Source: Bradyrhizobium sp. Ai1a-2
Lineage (GTDB): Bacteria > Pseudomonadota > Alphaproteobacteria > Rhizobiales > Xanthobacteraceae
DNA length: 64,000 nucleotides
NCBI RefSeq assembly: GCF_000426245.1
Contig: NZ_KE384513.1
Location: forward strand, 9,241-73,240
Direction: 5' to 3'
The notes beneath the pieces were generated by a model, which saw only the letters and a list, made by a program, of their open reading frames with translations, was not told the origin of the DNA and did no database searches. Of this stretch, positions 51,493 to 64,000 are shown in pieces. The number at the start of each line of letters is the position of its first letter. Position 1 is the first letter of the stretch. The translations under genes and the position numbers were made by a program.

Positions 51493-51853
51493 TTACTTAC
51501 CGCTGACGAATAACTGACGTGCCGCTAAGCCATGCTAGTCGCCCGTTAAGAAGCGGAATAGTTGGGCTGGATGCGCGAGCGCGCGCTATAGGGCGGGCAG
51601 TGAATGCGTTCCGAATAGGTGCGGATCCGCCCCTATACAGGCAAGCCAATCAGACAACAGCCGCGCGTACTGTCGAGTGATTAGGCTGCGGTCAGGTCCT
51701 CGCCGGCCGGTGAATAAATATTCGCTGGCGGAGGCGTTTCGCGCGGCTCAGGATGCGAAGTGACTGGCAAGGTCGCGCCTCGCCGCGGTGTGGAAGGCGA
51801 TCGAGCTCGTGATCGAAAGTCACACAGGGATGCGCCACCGTGAAGGAACTAAC
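51493..51853. other. Intergenic region, no gene seen
   Basis: 361 bp between convergent genes. No supported gene. No clear terminator, though a short inverted sequence GGATCCGCC-like appears near 51622. Nothing further. Confidence 0.35.
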
Positions 51854-52483
51854 TCACCGTCGCCTCAGCACGCTAAACTGGAATGATTGAACCGAGTCCC
51901 AGGGCGTTACGTGGCGATGTGTCTGCTGATCGACCAATTCGAATGCCGATCCTGCAGCTCGACTCAAAGTTACGGCATCGTACCGCTGCACCGGCAGACT
52001 ACTGCATTTCTCCGGACCATCAGGCGCAAAGGTAGCGATGATCGCGTGTCCACCAGCGGTCACGCCCTGAGCAAGGCGTTCGATGTAAGCCTTACGATCG
52101 TCTTCATCGACCAGGAAGTGAAAAGCGGCCCTGTCGTGCCAGATATCGAACGCCTGCGGCGGCTGCCATGTCGTAACGTCAGCGACGATCCAGTTCACAT
52201 CGACAGCAGCGGGGCCAAGGCGAGCCTTCGAGACATCGAGCGCCGCCTCTGATAAATCGAGGACGGTGATCGCCCGGAAACCCATGCGCGCGCATAGCAA
52301 TTCATCGACGAGCGACGATGCTCCGCCTCCGATATCAACGATGGAGGGTTGGGATGGTCCCACCGTAACTTTTTCGATCAACCCCAGTGAAGGCTGCGGG
52401 CTTTGCTGGAACCAGCTCCACTCCCGTTCGCCCTTGGTCCGATAGACATTCTCCCAATACAGTTGACGATCAAGCGACTGCAT
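51854..52483 (-). CDS. Class I SAM-dependent methyltransferase
   Basis: 209 residues. SAM-binding motif I is PSIVDIGGGASSLVDEL, motif II VLDLSEAALDVSK and the later DIWHDRAAFHFLVD with FAPDGPEKCSSLPV. It has the small methyltransferase type often called a thiopurine/tellurite-like or unknown-substrate enzyme. Cytoplasmic. ATG at 52483 with GGAGT upstream. Substrate unknown; a short fragment upstream of the start (to 52531) is not convincing. Confidence 0.9.
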   Translation of the reverse strand: MQSLDRQLYWENVYRTKGEREWSWFQQSPQPSLGLIEKVTVGPSQPSIVDIGGGASSLVDELLCARMGFRAITVLDLSEAALDVSKARLGPAAVDVNWIVADVTTWQPPQAFDIWHDRAAFHFLVDEDDRKAYIERLAQGVTAGGHAIIATFAPDGPEKCSSLPVQRYDAVTLSRAAGSAFELVDQQTHRHVTPWDSVQSFQFSVLRRR

Positions 52484-52999
52484 AGAACGACACTCCGATG
52501 CTTTTTGAGGATCGTTTTGATTCTCAAGCACGCTCTATCTTATCCATCAACTCAATGAATTGAGCGCGTTCGTCTTCGATCCCGCACAAACTCTTGACCG
52601 TAGGGCCGTATGGCACCGCGACTCAAGTGAACGTGACACGCGGTCCACCGTACACGGCAGCACCAGCGCCAGCACGGATGACGCAAGGAAGCGCCGCCAA
52701 CGACGGACCAGATACGTCATTGCGCCACGCCGAGAAGCGCGACGGCGCCCTTGGGCGCCAACGCTCCGTCTAGACATATAGGCTGCTACTTTGCCCCGTT
52801 TCGCAAAAGTAAATTGTCCATCGGGGCCATTCCGAAAGCCAGCGGGAGGACAAATCTCCTCCACTGAGGCGCGGAACTGGAGACGGTAACCTGCCTCACC
52901 ACCACTGCCCACCATTTACGCTGCCCTGAATGCAGAGCGCTGCGCTGAGAGGGCGGGCACAGGAAGCACGGTACTGAAAGAAAGCCAGGAGATTACATC
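52484..52999. other. Intergenic region, no gene seen
   Basis: 516 bp between divergent genes. The open frames lack known domains. An Arg-rich frame on the minus strand (52547-52915) was considered and rejected. Promoters for both genes are expected. Confidence 0.4.
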
Positions 53000-53806
53000 A
53001 TGTGTGACGACGTTTTTCTTCCAACGCGGCGCCGGCAACTACTTGCAGGAGTGGCTGCAGCAGCCGTTGGCGGCCTTGCGGCTGGCCCGGTGAGTGCCGC
53101 CGAAAGCAAGGAAACCAAAGTTGTGCCCTCCATATGTGTCTTCGATGTCAACGAGACACTGCTCGACATTGACTCGATGGCGCCTCTATTCCAGCGGGTC
53201 TTTGGTGACAAAGCGGTCCTGCGAGAGTGGTTTAATCAACTCATCCTGTATTCGGGCGCAATAACGTTGTCGGGGCCATACACAACGTTCTTCACGTTGG
53301 GTCAGGGCATCCTGAAGATGCTCGGTGAGATTCACAACGTTCCGATCCAACACGCTGACGTCGAGGAATTGCGAACGGGAATGCTGACGATGCCTGCGCA
53401 TCCCGACGTGCCGCCTGGGCTGAAGCAATTGAAGGAGGCGGGATTCCGCTTGGTGACACTGACAAATTCGCCGCCGCCCGACGCGCGCGCCAACCCGCTG
53501 AAGCACGCTGGCATCGATGGTTGGTTCGAAAAGTCCCTTAGCATCGATCGCGTTCGCCGGTTCAAACCGGCTCCGCAGGTCTATCATATGGTTGCGGAAG
53601 AACTGGATGTCCCTCCAGCGTCGATTTGCATGGTGGCGGCACATACGTGGGATACAATTGGAGCGCAAAGCATCGGCTGCTCCGCAGCGCTCATTGCCAG
53701 ACCCGGTAATGCAATCTTGCCGGTCCACGGACTACCGCAGCCGCAGGCTGTGGCGCCGAATTTGCCGGGCGTGGCGACCCAGCTCGCTCGGCTCTGGCGT
53801 AGTTAG
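53000..53806 (+). CDS. Exported haloacid dehalogenase-like hydrolase (type II)
   Basis: 268 residues. A Tat signal is present (RRRQLLAGVAAAAVGGLAAGPVSA, twin Arg near residues 10-12). The mature domain is an L-2-haloacid dehalogenase-like HAD enzyme: nucleophile in CVFDVNETLLD (Asp49), TNSPPP for motif II, and RFKPAPQVYHMVAEELDV with Lys for motif III, and MVAAHTWD for motif IV. Most such enzymes are cytoplasmic, so export is unusual. ATG at 53000 with GGAG upstream. Substrate may be a haloacid or another phosphate/halide. Confidence 0.9.
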   Translation: MCDDVFLPTRRRQLLAGVAAAAVGGLAAGPVSAAESKETKVVPSICVFDVNETLLDIDSMAPLFQRVFGDKAVLREWFNQLILYSGAITLSGPYTTFFTLGQGILKMLGEIHNVPIQHADVEELRTGMLTMPAHPDVPPGLKQLKEAGFRLVTLTNSPPPDARANPLKHAGIDGWFEKSLSIDRVRRFKPAPQVYHMVAEELDVPPASICMVAAHTWDTIGAQSIGCSAALIARPGNAILPVHGLPQPQAVAPNLPGVATQLARLWRS

Positions 53807-54050
53807 CAAGGTGCTTGCATTGGAAGGGTGGCCAGCGACCTCTCGCAGGTGCTGCTGCGCGCCGCCCTTCGCGATCTAGCGCCGGAGCTCGCCCGCCCAC
53901 GCCGAAGCAAACGAGAACGGCCGCCGGGTCACGGCCGATAATATGGAGCCGTTGCGGCGTATGGGCGTGTTCCGGACGCTAACCGTCTAGCAGACCGGCC
54001 AACCGCTTTGTCGGCCAGTTCTTCATGTCGCGTCGCCAGCTGCGGACCCC

Positions 54051-54491
54051 TCACCAGTGGAATGTCACGCCCTTCCCAATGTCGCAATCGAATGCAGACT
54101 CTCGAATCACCGCGAATGTCGCGGGATTTAGAACGACGTTGCGCATTTCGACCTTGCCGTTCGTGCGCACCCTATAAGACAGAAACTCGATGACCGGCGT
54201 CTTGTCCGCTCTCACGGTGAAGTGCGTATTCGCGAAGGCGATCGTCCCATCGGCCTGGACCATATAGGCGTCGAAGCGCGCGCTCCCCTTGACCGTCGGG
54301 CCTGCCTTGTCGGTGCCCTGGACCTGACACGCGGCGAGATCGAGGACCATGTGAACGTCCTTGCCATCAAGCACAGCTTTCTGCAGGCCGGCGTAATCCG
54401 CGTTGGGTTCATCGGCGGCGGCGTGATGACCGCTCCCCAGATCAAATAGGACTGCCAGAGCAACGATGCTCATCCGGGCGCGTTTTGACAT
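54051..54491 (-). CDS. Secreted VirK-family protein
   Basis: 146 residues. Signal peptide (ARMSIVALAVLFDLGSGHHAAA-DEP). Mature part matches VirK: YAGLQKAVLDGKDVHMVLDLAACQVQ, SARFDAYMVQADGTIAFANTHFTV, with Cys at AACQ and FDCD. VirK was named for a vir-regulon gene in Agrobacterium and is common in plant-associated bacteria; its role is unclear. ATG at 54491 with GGAGT upstream. Confidence 0.85.
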   Translation of the reverse strand: MSKRARMSIVALAVLFDLGSGHHAAADEPNADYAGLQKAVLDGKDVHMVLDLAACQVQGTDKAGPTVKGSARFDAYMVQADGTIAFANTHFTVRADKTPVIEFLSYRVRTNGKVEMRNVVLNPATFAVIRESAFDCDIGKGVTFHW

Positions 54492-54776
54492 AGACTGACT
54501 CCAGGGTGTGACAATGCGGACAGTTTGCTGGCAGAAGGGGCGCACGCCGTTTGGATGCAAGCCCGATCTGCGCTGTCACGGATGGAGAGCGCGTGTTACA
54601 GAAGTATTTCGGGCGGCTCCACAGGCGGCGCTTTGTGCATGCGCTCAGTCAACTGCGGCGGCGCAACGGGATTGTTCTCGCTCGCGCTCGATACCAAGAG
54701 AAACGAGCAAGTCGTTTTCCGGCACAATCGCTTTTCGGCGATTGGAGAGTTGTGGCGGGGGCGGGCATGAATCAAT
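54492..54776. other. Intergenic region, no gene seen
   Basis: 285 bp; holds the VirK promoter side and the stretch after the K+ channel stop. No gene seen. Confidence 0.35.
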
Positions 54777-56036
54777 TCATGAGTGCGCGGCCTGATCGTC
54801 GTTCCCGCCGCTGCTCCCAGCCGGCTCCGCCTGCGCGATTTCGGCTGCCGCGATATCCCCTTTGCTGATCTCGCCCGTGTCAGCGATCCGCGCTTCCGCC
54901 GTCTGCTTCACATGCGCCGCAAGCGCCGGCAGGCGTTCGATCAAAGCGTGAAAGTCCTGGGCGTCGAGCGCGAGCAGCCTTGTCTTGCGCGTCGCTGTCA
55001 CGGTGCCGGAGCGGCTGGTGCGCTTGAGCAACGCGATCTCGCCGAAGAAGGTGCCGTCGGACAGCCTGACCCGCTGGCTCGGCAACTCGATCTCGACCTC
55101 GCCCGCGGTGATGAAATACATCGAGGAGGCCGCGTCGCCGCGGCGGACAAGCACCTCGCCCTGCTCGATGGTCTGCGCGCGCAACAGGCGCATGATGTCG
55201 GCGATCTCGGCGGCGCCGAGATGGGAGAACAGCGGCACCCGCGCCAGCATGCCCCAGGTGACAACGAAATCGCGCCGGCGCACCTCGTCCGCAAAGGCGG
55301 TCGAGATGATCGCGACCGGCAGCGCGATCATGGCAAATCCGAACACGATCGCAAACACCGTGACGATCTTGCCGAGCGGCGTCACCGGAATCACGTCGCC
55401 ATAGCCGACGGTGCCGAGCGTCACCATCGCCCACCACATCGCCTGCGGGATGGTGCCGAACTTGTCCGGCTGGACCTTGTGCTCGATAGCGTAGAGCAGC
55501 GAAGCGAACAGCAGCACCGCGCCGGCGAGGATCACGAGGCAGCCGACCAGCGTGCGCCGCTCGGCATGCAGCGCCGCCAGCAGCGAGCGCATCGCCGGCG
55601 AATAGCGCACCAGCTTAAAGAACGGCAGCATGCCGAACAGCACGACCGCGGTCTTGTCGCCCAGCATCAGCGCGATGGCTGACGGCACGAACGCGATGAG
55701 ATCGATGATGCCGAAGCTCGAGAACACATATTCGAGCCGCGCCCGTGCAGCGGTCGTGGCGTGGAGGGAGTGACCAGCCACGCTCCAGATCCGCACCGCA
55801 TATTCCAGCGCGAACACGATGACCGCGGCGACCTCGATGGTCGTGAACAGTGTCCCGAACGAGGCGTCGAGCTCCGGCACCGAAGCCAGGATCGCCGCCA
55901 GCACGTCGATGGCGATGATGAGGACGAGCAGCCGGACCAGGCGCGCGCCCCGCGAGTAAGGCAGATGGTCGTGCTCGAGCAATTCGTAGAGCCGGTCCCG
56001 CAACTCAGGGGCACCGGTCTCGCGCTTGCCCAACAT
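54777..56036 (-). CDS. Cyclic-nucleotide-gated potassium channel, MlotiK1-like
   Basis: 419 residues. Six membrane spans with an S4 of low charge, a pore with TLGTVGYGDVIPV (selectivity filter TVGYGD, 209-214), and a C-terminal cyclic-nucleotide domain: FFGEIALLKRTSRSGTVTA is the phosphate-binding cassette with the key Arg. Longer than MlotiK1 (355) because of extra N- and C-terminal parts. Probable inner-membrane K+ channel gated by cAMP. It begins 6 bp after the alaS stop, so the two may be co-transcribed; the cyclase at 32 kb could make its ligand. Confidence 0.93.
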   Translation of the reverse strand: MLGKRETGAPELRDRLYELLEHDHLPYSRGARLVRLLVLIIAIDVLAAILASVPELDASFGTLFTTIEVAAVIVFALEYAVRIWSVAGHSLHATTAARARLEYVFSSFGIIDLIAFVPSAIALMLGDKTAVVLFGMLPFFKLVRYSPAMRSLLAALHAERRTLVGCLVILAGAVLLFASLLYAIEHKVQPDKFGTIPQAMWWAMVTLGTVGYGDVIPVTPLGKIVTVFAIVFGFAMIALPVAIISTAFADEVRRRDFVVTWGMLARVPLFSHLGAAEIADIMRLLRAQTIEQGEVLVRRGDAASSMYFITAGEVEIELPSQRVRLSDGTFFGEIALLKRTSRSGTVTATRKTRLLALDAQDFHALIERLPALAAHVKQTAEARIADTGEISKGDIAAAEIAQAEPAGSSGGNDDQAAHS

Positions 56037-56042
56037 GTTTGC

Positions 56043-58715
<2,673 letters not shown>

Positions 58716-58926
58716 AGCCATCCAACCGGAAAAAGGGCCCGGAATCCGCCACAAAAGGGTTAATCTTCCGGCCGAACGCTTTTAGACAAGGCGCACGGTC
58801 GTGTCCAGAAACTGTGCAAGCACATCATAGGCTTGCCGCGATCGCGTAAAGGGCCGTTGATAGTTGCCGCGGCCGCGTTGACAGCCTTGGCCGCGCCGTG
58901 TTTCCCTCCTATTTGTACATCGTCAC

Positions 58927-59088
58927 GTCGGGAGAGACCGGCCCTGAGCCGGCGCCGAAGGAGCAACCGCCCCGGAAACTCTCAGGCAAAAGGACCGCGT
59001 GACCACTGACATCTGGAAAGAGGTGCGTGAGGCTTCAAGCCGGGCGCGCCCGCCGACGGGATAATACTCTCAGGCAAAGCGACAGATG
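58927..59088 (+). ncRNA. Tandem glycine riboswitch (gcvT element)
   Basis: Two adjacent glycine aptamers. The first is marked by GGGAGAG, GCCGAAGGAGCAA, AACTCTCAGGCAAAAGGACC (58929-58998). The second by GGAAAGAGG, CCGACGGGATAAT, ACTCTCAGGCAAAGCGACAGA (59010-59087). The conserved CTCTCAGGCAAA occurs in both. They lie just upstream of gcvT and would turn on the glycine cleavage operon when glycine is plentiful. A hairpin GGGGA-tgg-TCCCC at 59106-59118 lies between the aptamers and the ribosome site (GAGGG 59129-59133), so translation control is likely. Confidence 0.95.
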
Positions 59089-59140
59089 GGGCTTTTGGGT
59101 TTCCAGGGGATGGTCCCCAGGGAACCGCGAGGGCCCTGCG

Positions 59141-60286
59141 ATGCTTGCGCGAGACGAATCCGACCTCAAACGCACACCCCTTTACGCGCTGCACCTCGCC
59201 CGGGGCGGCAAGATGGTGCCGTTCGCGGGCTATGAGATGCCCGTGCAGTATCCCGCAGGCGTCCTGAAGGAGCACCTTCACACCCGCGCCGCCGCCGGCC
59301 TGTTCGACGTCTCCCATATGGGCCAGCTCGCGCTGCGGCCGAAATCCGGCAAGGTCTCCGACGCGGCCCTGGCGCTGGAGCGGCTGGTGCCGCAGGACAT
59401 CCTCGCCATCGCGCCGGGACGGCAGCGCTATGCCCAATTCACCAATGCCGATGGCGGAATCCTCGACGACCTCATGGTCGCGAATTTCGGCGATCACCTG
59501 TTCCTGGTCGTCAACGCCGCCTGCAAGGCCGAGGACGAGGCGCACTTGCGCAAATCCTTGTCCGATGCCTGCGACATCGATTCGCTGTCGGGCCGCGCGC
59601 TGATCGCGCTGCAGGGGCCGAAGGCCGAGTCGGCGCTGGCGAAAATTTGTGCAGACGCGCCGTCGATGAAGTTCATGGACGCCGGCCCGCGCCGCGTCGC
59701 CGGGTTCGACTGCTTCGTGTCCCGCTCCGGCTATACCGGCGAGGACGGTTTCGAGATCTCCGTTCCGGCCGAGCACGCCGAAGCGCTGGTGACCCAACTC
59801 CTGGATAATCCCGATGTGCTGCCGATCGGGCTCGGCGCGCGCGACAGCCTCCGGCTCGAGGCCGGGCTCTGCCTCTACGGCCACGACATCGACACCACGA
59901 CGACGCCGGTCGAAGCCGCGCTCGAATGGTCGGTGCAGAAGAGCCGCCGCAAGGGCGGTGCGCGGCCTGCCGGCTTTCCGGGCGCGGAAAAGATCCTCGA
60001 CCAATTCGAGCATGGCGCGCCGCACCGCCGCGTCGGCCTGAAGGCGCAGGGACGCGCGCCGGTGCGCGAGGGCGCGCCGCTGTTTGCCGATAGCACCTCT
60101 GGCGAGGCGATCGGCAAGGTCACGTCCGGCGGCTTTGGCCCAAGCCTCAATGCGCCGGTGGCGATGGGTTACCTGCCCACCGCGCTCTCCGGCATCGGCA
60201 CCACCGTTTTTGCGGAGGTGCGCGGCCAGCGCCTGCCGCTTGCGGTCGCCGCCACGCCTTTCGTTCCCAACACCTATAAACGCTAG
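59141..60286 (+). CDS. gcvT: Aminomethyltransferase, glycine cleavage T protein
   Basis: 381 residues. It moves the aminomethyl group from lipoyl-GcvH to tetrahydrofolate, releasing ammonia. Motifs: RTPLYALHLARGGKMVPFAGYEMPVQYP at the start, FDVSHMGQ, SGYTGEDGFEI, and RLEAGLCLYGHDI with the folate-binding residues. ATG at 59141 has GAGGG seven bases upstream. First gene of gcvTHP behind the glycine riboswitch. Confidence 0.97.
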   Translation: MLARDESDLKRTPLYALHLARGGKMVPFAGYEMPVQYPAGVLKEHLHTRAAAGLFDVSHMGQLALRPKSGKVSDAALALERLVPQDILAIAPGRQRYAQFTNADGGILDDLMVANFGDHLFLVVNAACKAEDEAHLRKSLSDACDIDSLSGRALIALQGPKAESALAKICADAPSMKFMDAGPRRVAGFDCFVSRSGYTGEDGFEISVPAEHAEALVTQLLDNPDVLPIGLGARDSLRLEAGLCLYGHDIDTTTTPVEAALEWSVQKSRRKGGARPAGFPGAEKILDQFEHGAPHRRVGLKAQGRAPVREGAPLFADSTSGEAIGKVTSGGFGPSLNAPVAMGYLPTALSGIGTTVFAEVRGQRLPLAVAATPFVPNTYKR

Positions 60287-60298
60287 AGGAAGTGTTTC

Positions 60299-60664
60299 AT
60301 GACGACGCTCTACACGTCCGACCACGAATGGCTCAGCATCGAGGGCGATGTCGCCACGATCGGGATCACCGACTATGCGCAGCAGCAGCTCGGCGACGTC
60401 GTGTTCGTCGAGCTGCCGAAGGTCGGGCGCACGCTGAAGAAGGCGGAAGCCGCCGCCGTCGTGGAATCCGTGAAAGCGGCCTCCGACGTCTATGCGCCGA
60501 TCTCGGGCGAAGTGCTCGAGGCCAATGAGGCCCTCGCCGCCGAGCCGGCGCTGGTCAATTCGGATGCCGGCGGCAAGGCCTGGTTCTTCAAGATGAAGAT
60601 CGCCGACAAGAACGAGCTCGGCGGCCTGATGGACGAAGCCGCCTACAAAGCCCACACCGCCTGA
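60299..60664 (+). CDS. gcvH: Glycine cleavage H protein
   Basis: 121 residues. The lipoyl-carrying lysine is in VVESVKAASD (Lys59). SDHEWLSIEGDVATIGITDYAQ and LGDVVFVELPKVG are family typical. Starts 13 bp after gcvT and ends 10 bp before gcvP. It shuttles the aminomethyl group between P, T and L proteins. Confidence 0.98.
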   Translation: MTTLYTSDHEWLSIEGDVATIGITDYAQQQLGDVVFVELPKVGRTLKKAEAAAVVESVKAASDVYAPISGEVLEANEALAAEPALVNSDAGGKAWFFKMKIADKNELGGLMDEAAYKAHTA

Positions 60665-60673
60665 GAGGTTTCC

Positions 60674-63547
<2,874 letters not shown>

Positions 63548-63608
63548 GGTGATGCCGTCATTCCGGGGCACGCGAAAGCGCGGCCCCGGGATCTCGACGT
63601 TGCGGATT

Positions 63609-63694
63609 GTAGGAAGGGTAGAGCGCAGCGAAACCCATCGCGCCTGCGTGCTTTGGTGGCAATGATGGGTTTCGCTGCGCTCTACCCATCCTAC
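63609..63694. repeat. Palindromic REP-like repeat
   Basis: Arm 1 GTAGGAAGGGTAGAGCGCAG continues CGAAACCCAT and arm 2 is ATGGGTTTCGCTGCGCTCTA continuing CCCATCCTAC; about 26 bp lie between. The core arm equals 17290-17320. It lies between convergent genes (gcvP and the partial gene at 63702), so may serve as a transcript end structure. Just before it, 63560-63595 carries the CGTCATTCCGGGGC unit also seen at 391. Confidence 0.85.
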
Positions 63695-63701
63695 GGGCGT
63701 G

Positions 63702-64000
63702 TCACGGCGCGACCAGGGCCGGATTCCAGCGCCAGAGGTGATCGTTGGTCAAATGTGTGCCGCCCCACCAGCGGTCGATCGGATTGTGACGGCTGAAATC
63801 TTCCTTGTGGGCGACGACGGCATTGCCGAAATCGGTCAGCGACAGCCGGCTTCGCAGGAGCGCCGTATGCCGGTCCCGCAAATTATCCCGCCCGATCGTC
63901 CGTAGCTCTTCGTCTAGTCCCGCGACCGCCGGAGTCGGGCCGAGCCCAAGCCCGTCAAGCAGGTAGCCACGTTCCCATTCGTTGAAGGTGCGCGTCTGGC
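63702..64000 (-). CDS. C-terminal part of a DUF1835-like hypothetical protein (cut by window)
   Basis: About 98 codons before the stop at 63702 on the minus strand. The translation includes FNEWERGYLLDGLGLGPTP, LSLTDFGNAVVAHKEDFSRH and NPIDRWWGGTHLTNDHLWRW near the end. This pattern (LT..G..V, D, N.IDRWxGGxHL, WRW) is like the C-terminus of DUF1835/DUF3658-type proteins as I remember them. The N-terminus lies outside the window, so start and full function are unknown. Convergent with gcvP. Confidence 0.75.
   Translation of the reverse strand, partial: QTRTFNEWERGYLLDGLGLGPTPAVAGLDEELRTIGRDNLRDRHTALLRSRLSLTDFGNAVVAHKEDFSRHNPIDRWWGGTHLTNDHLWRWNPALVAP

Noticed and set aside
52547..52915. Arg-rich minus-strand frame between the methyltransferase and the exported HAD gene
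   Set aside because: Composition is typical of a non-coding shadow, and there is no start signal or family likeness.

Overview
The window looks like a chromosomal segment of a high-GC alphaproteobacterium, most likely Bradyrhizobium or a close Nitrobacteraceae relative. This is inferred from the protein sequences (dimeric NADP isocitrate dehydrogenase, ATP synthase zeta inhibitor beside purC, gcvTHP behind a glycine riboswitch, many orphan Bug/TAXI solute-binding proteins, HdeD, TorF porin, VirK) and from interspersed palindromic repeats of the kind common in that group. No tRNA, rRNA, CRISPR array, prophage or intact insertion sequence was seen.

Layout. 1-2.3 kb: structured repeats and an orphan family-5 solute-binding protein. 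2.3-5.9 kb: purine genes purC-purS-(small coiled-coil gene)-purQ with a Bug-type binding protein overlapping the end of purQ, then the ATPase zeta inhibitor in the opposite direction. 6-14 kb: a cluster read leftwards from a TetR-type regulator: OsmC-like protein, acyl-CoA-dehydrogenase-like flavoprotein, rhodanese, NrtA/CynA-type ABC importer (binding protein, permease, ATPase) and cyanase. 14-17 kb: a TrmJ methyltransferase with a C-terminal DUF559-like domain, and icd. 17-22.7 kb: a Gly/His-rich secreted protein, an overlapping catalase-like/unknown/DyP-peroxidase operon, plsY and a universal stress protein. 22.7-26 kb: a luciferase-like gene remnant, then an NTF2-like protein, FAD monooxygenase and Bug protein. 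26-36 kb: HdeD, TorF porin, DUF4239 membrane protein, SDR with divergent LysR, and a large SAM-cyclase-ATPase-TPR protein. 36-38.7 kb: a run of very small orphan proteins. 38.7-44.7 kb: OYE-type oxidoreductase, L,D-transpeptidase, SemiSWEET-like transporter, LysR and divergent flavoprotein. 44.8-48.9 kb: an envelope cluster (membrane coiled-coil protein, TAXI binding protein, VasI/TagO-like protein, secreted DsrE-family protein) behind a CtrA-like promoter motif. 49-54.5 kb: the fullest copy of the structured repeat, arylsulfatase, methyltransferase, Tat-exported haloacid-dehalogenase-like protein, VirK. 54.8-63.5 kb: cyclic-nucleotide-gated K+ channel, alaS, tandem glycine riboswitch and gcvT-gcvH-gcvP. 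The right edge cuts a gene on the minus strand.

The most notable signals are: (1) a repeated non-coding element whose copies keep hairpins while the stem sequences change together; (2) three TTAA boxes with exact 11-bp periodicity (TTAA-N7-TTAA-N7-TTAA) before the 45-49 kb envelope cluster; (3) the cyanase/rhodanese/OsmC/flavoprotein/ABC gene set; (4) the TrmJ-DUF559 fusion; and (5) the overlapping catalase-like/unknown/DyP trio. Functions are assigned from recognisable motifs and family memory without database searches.
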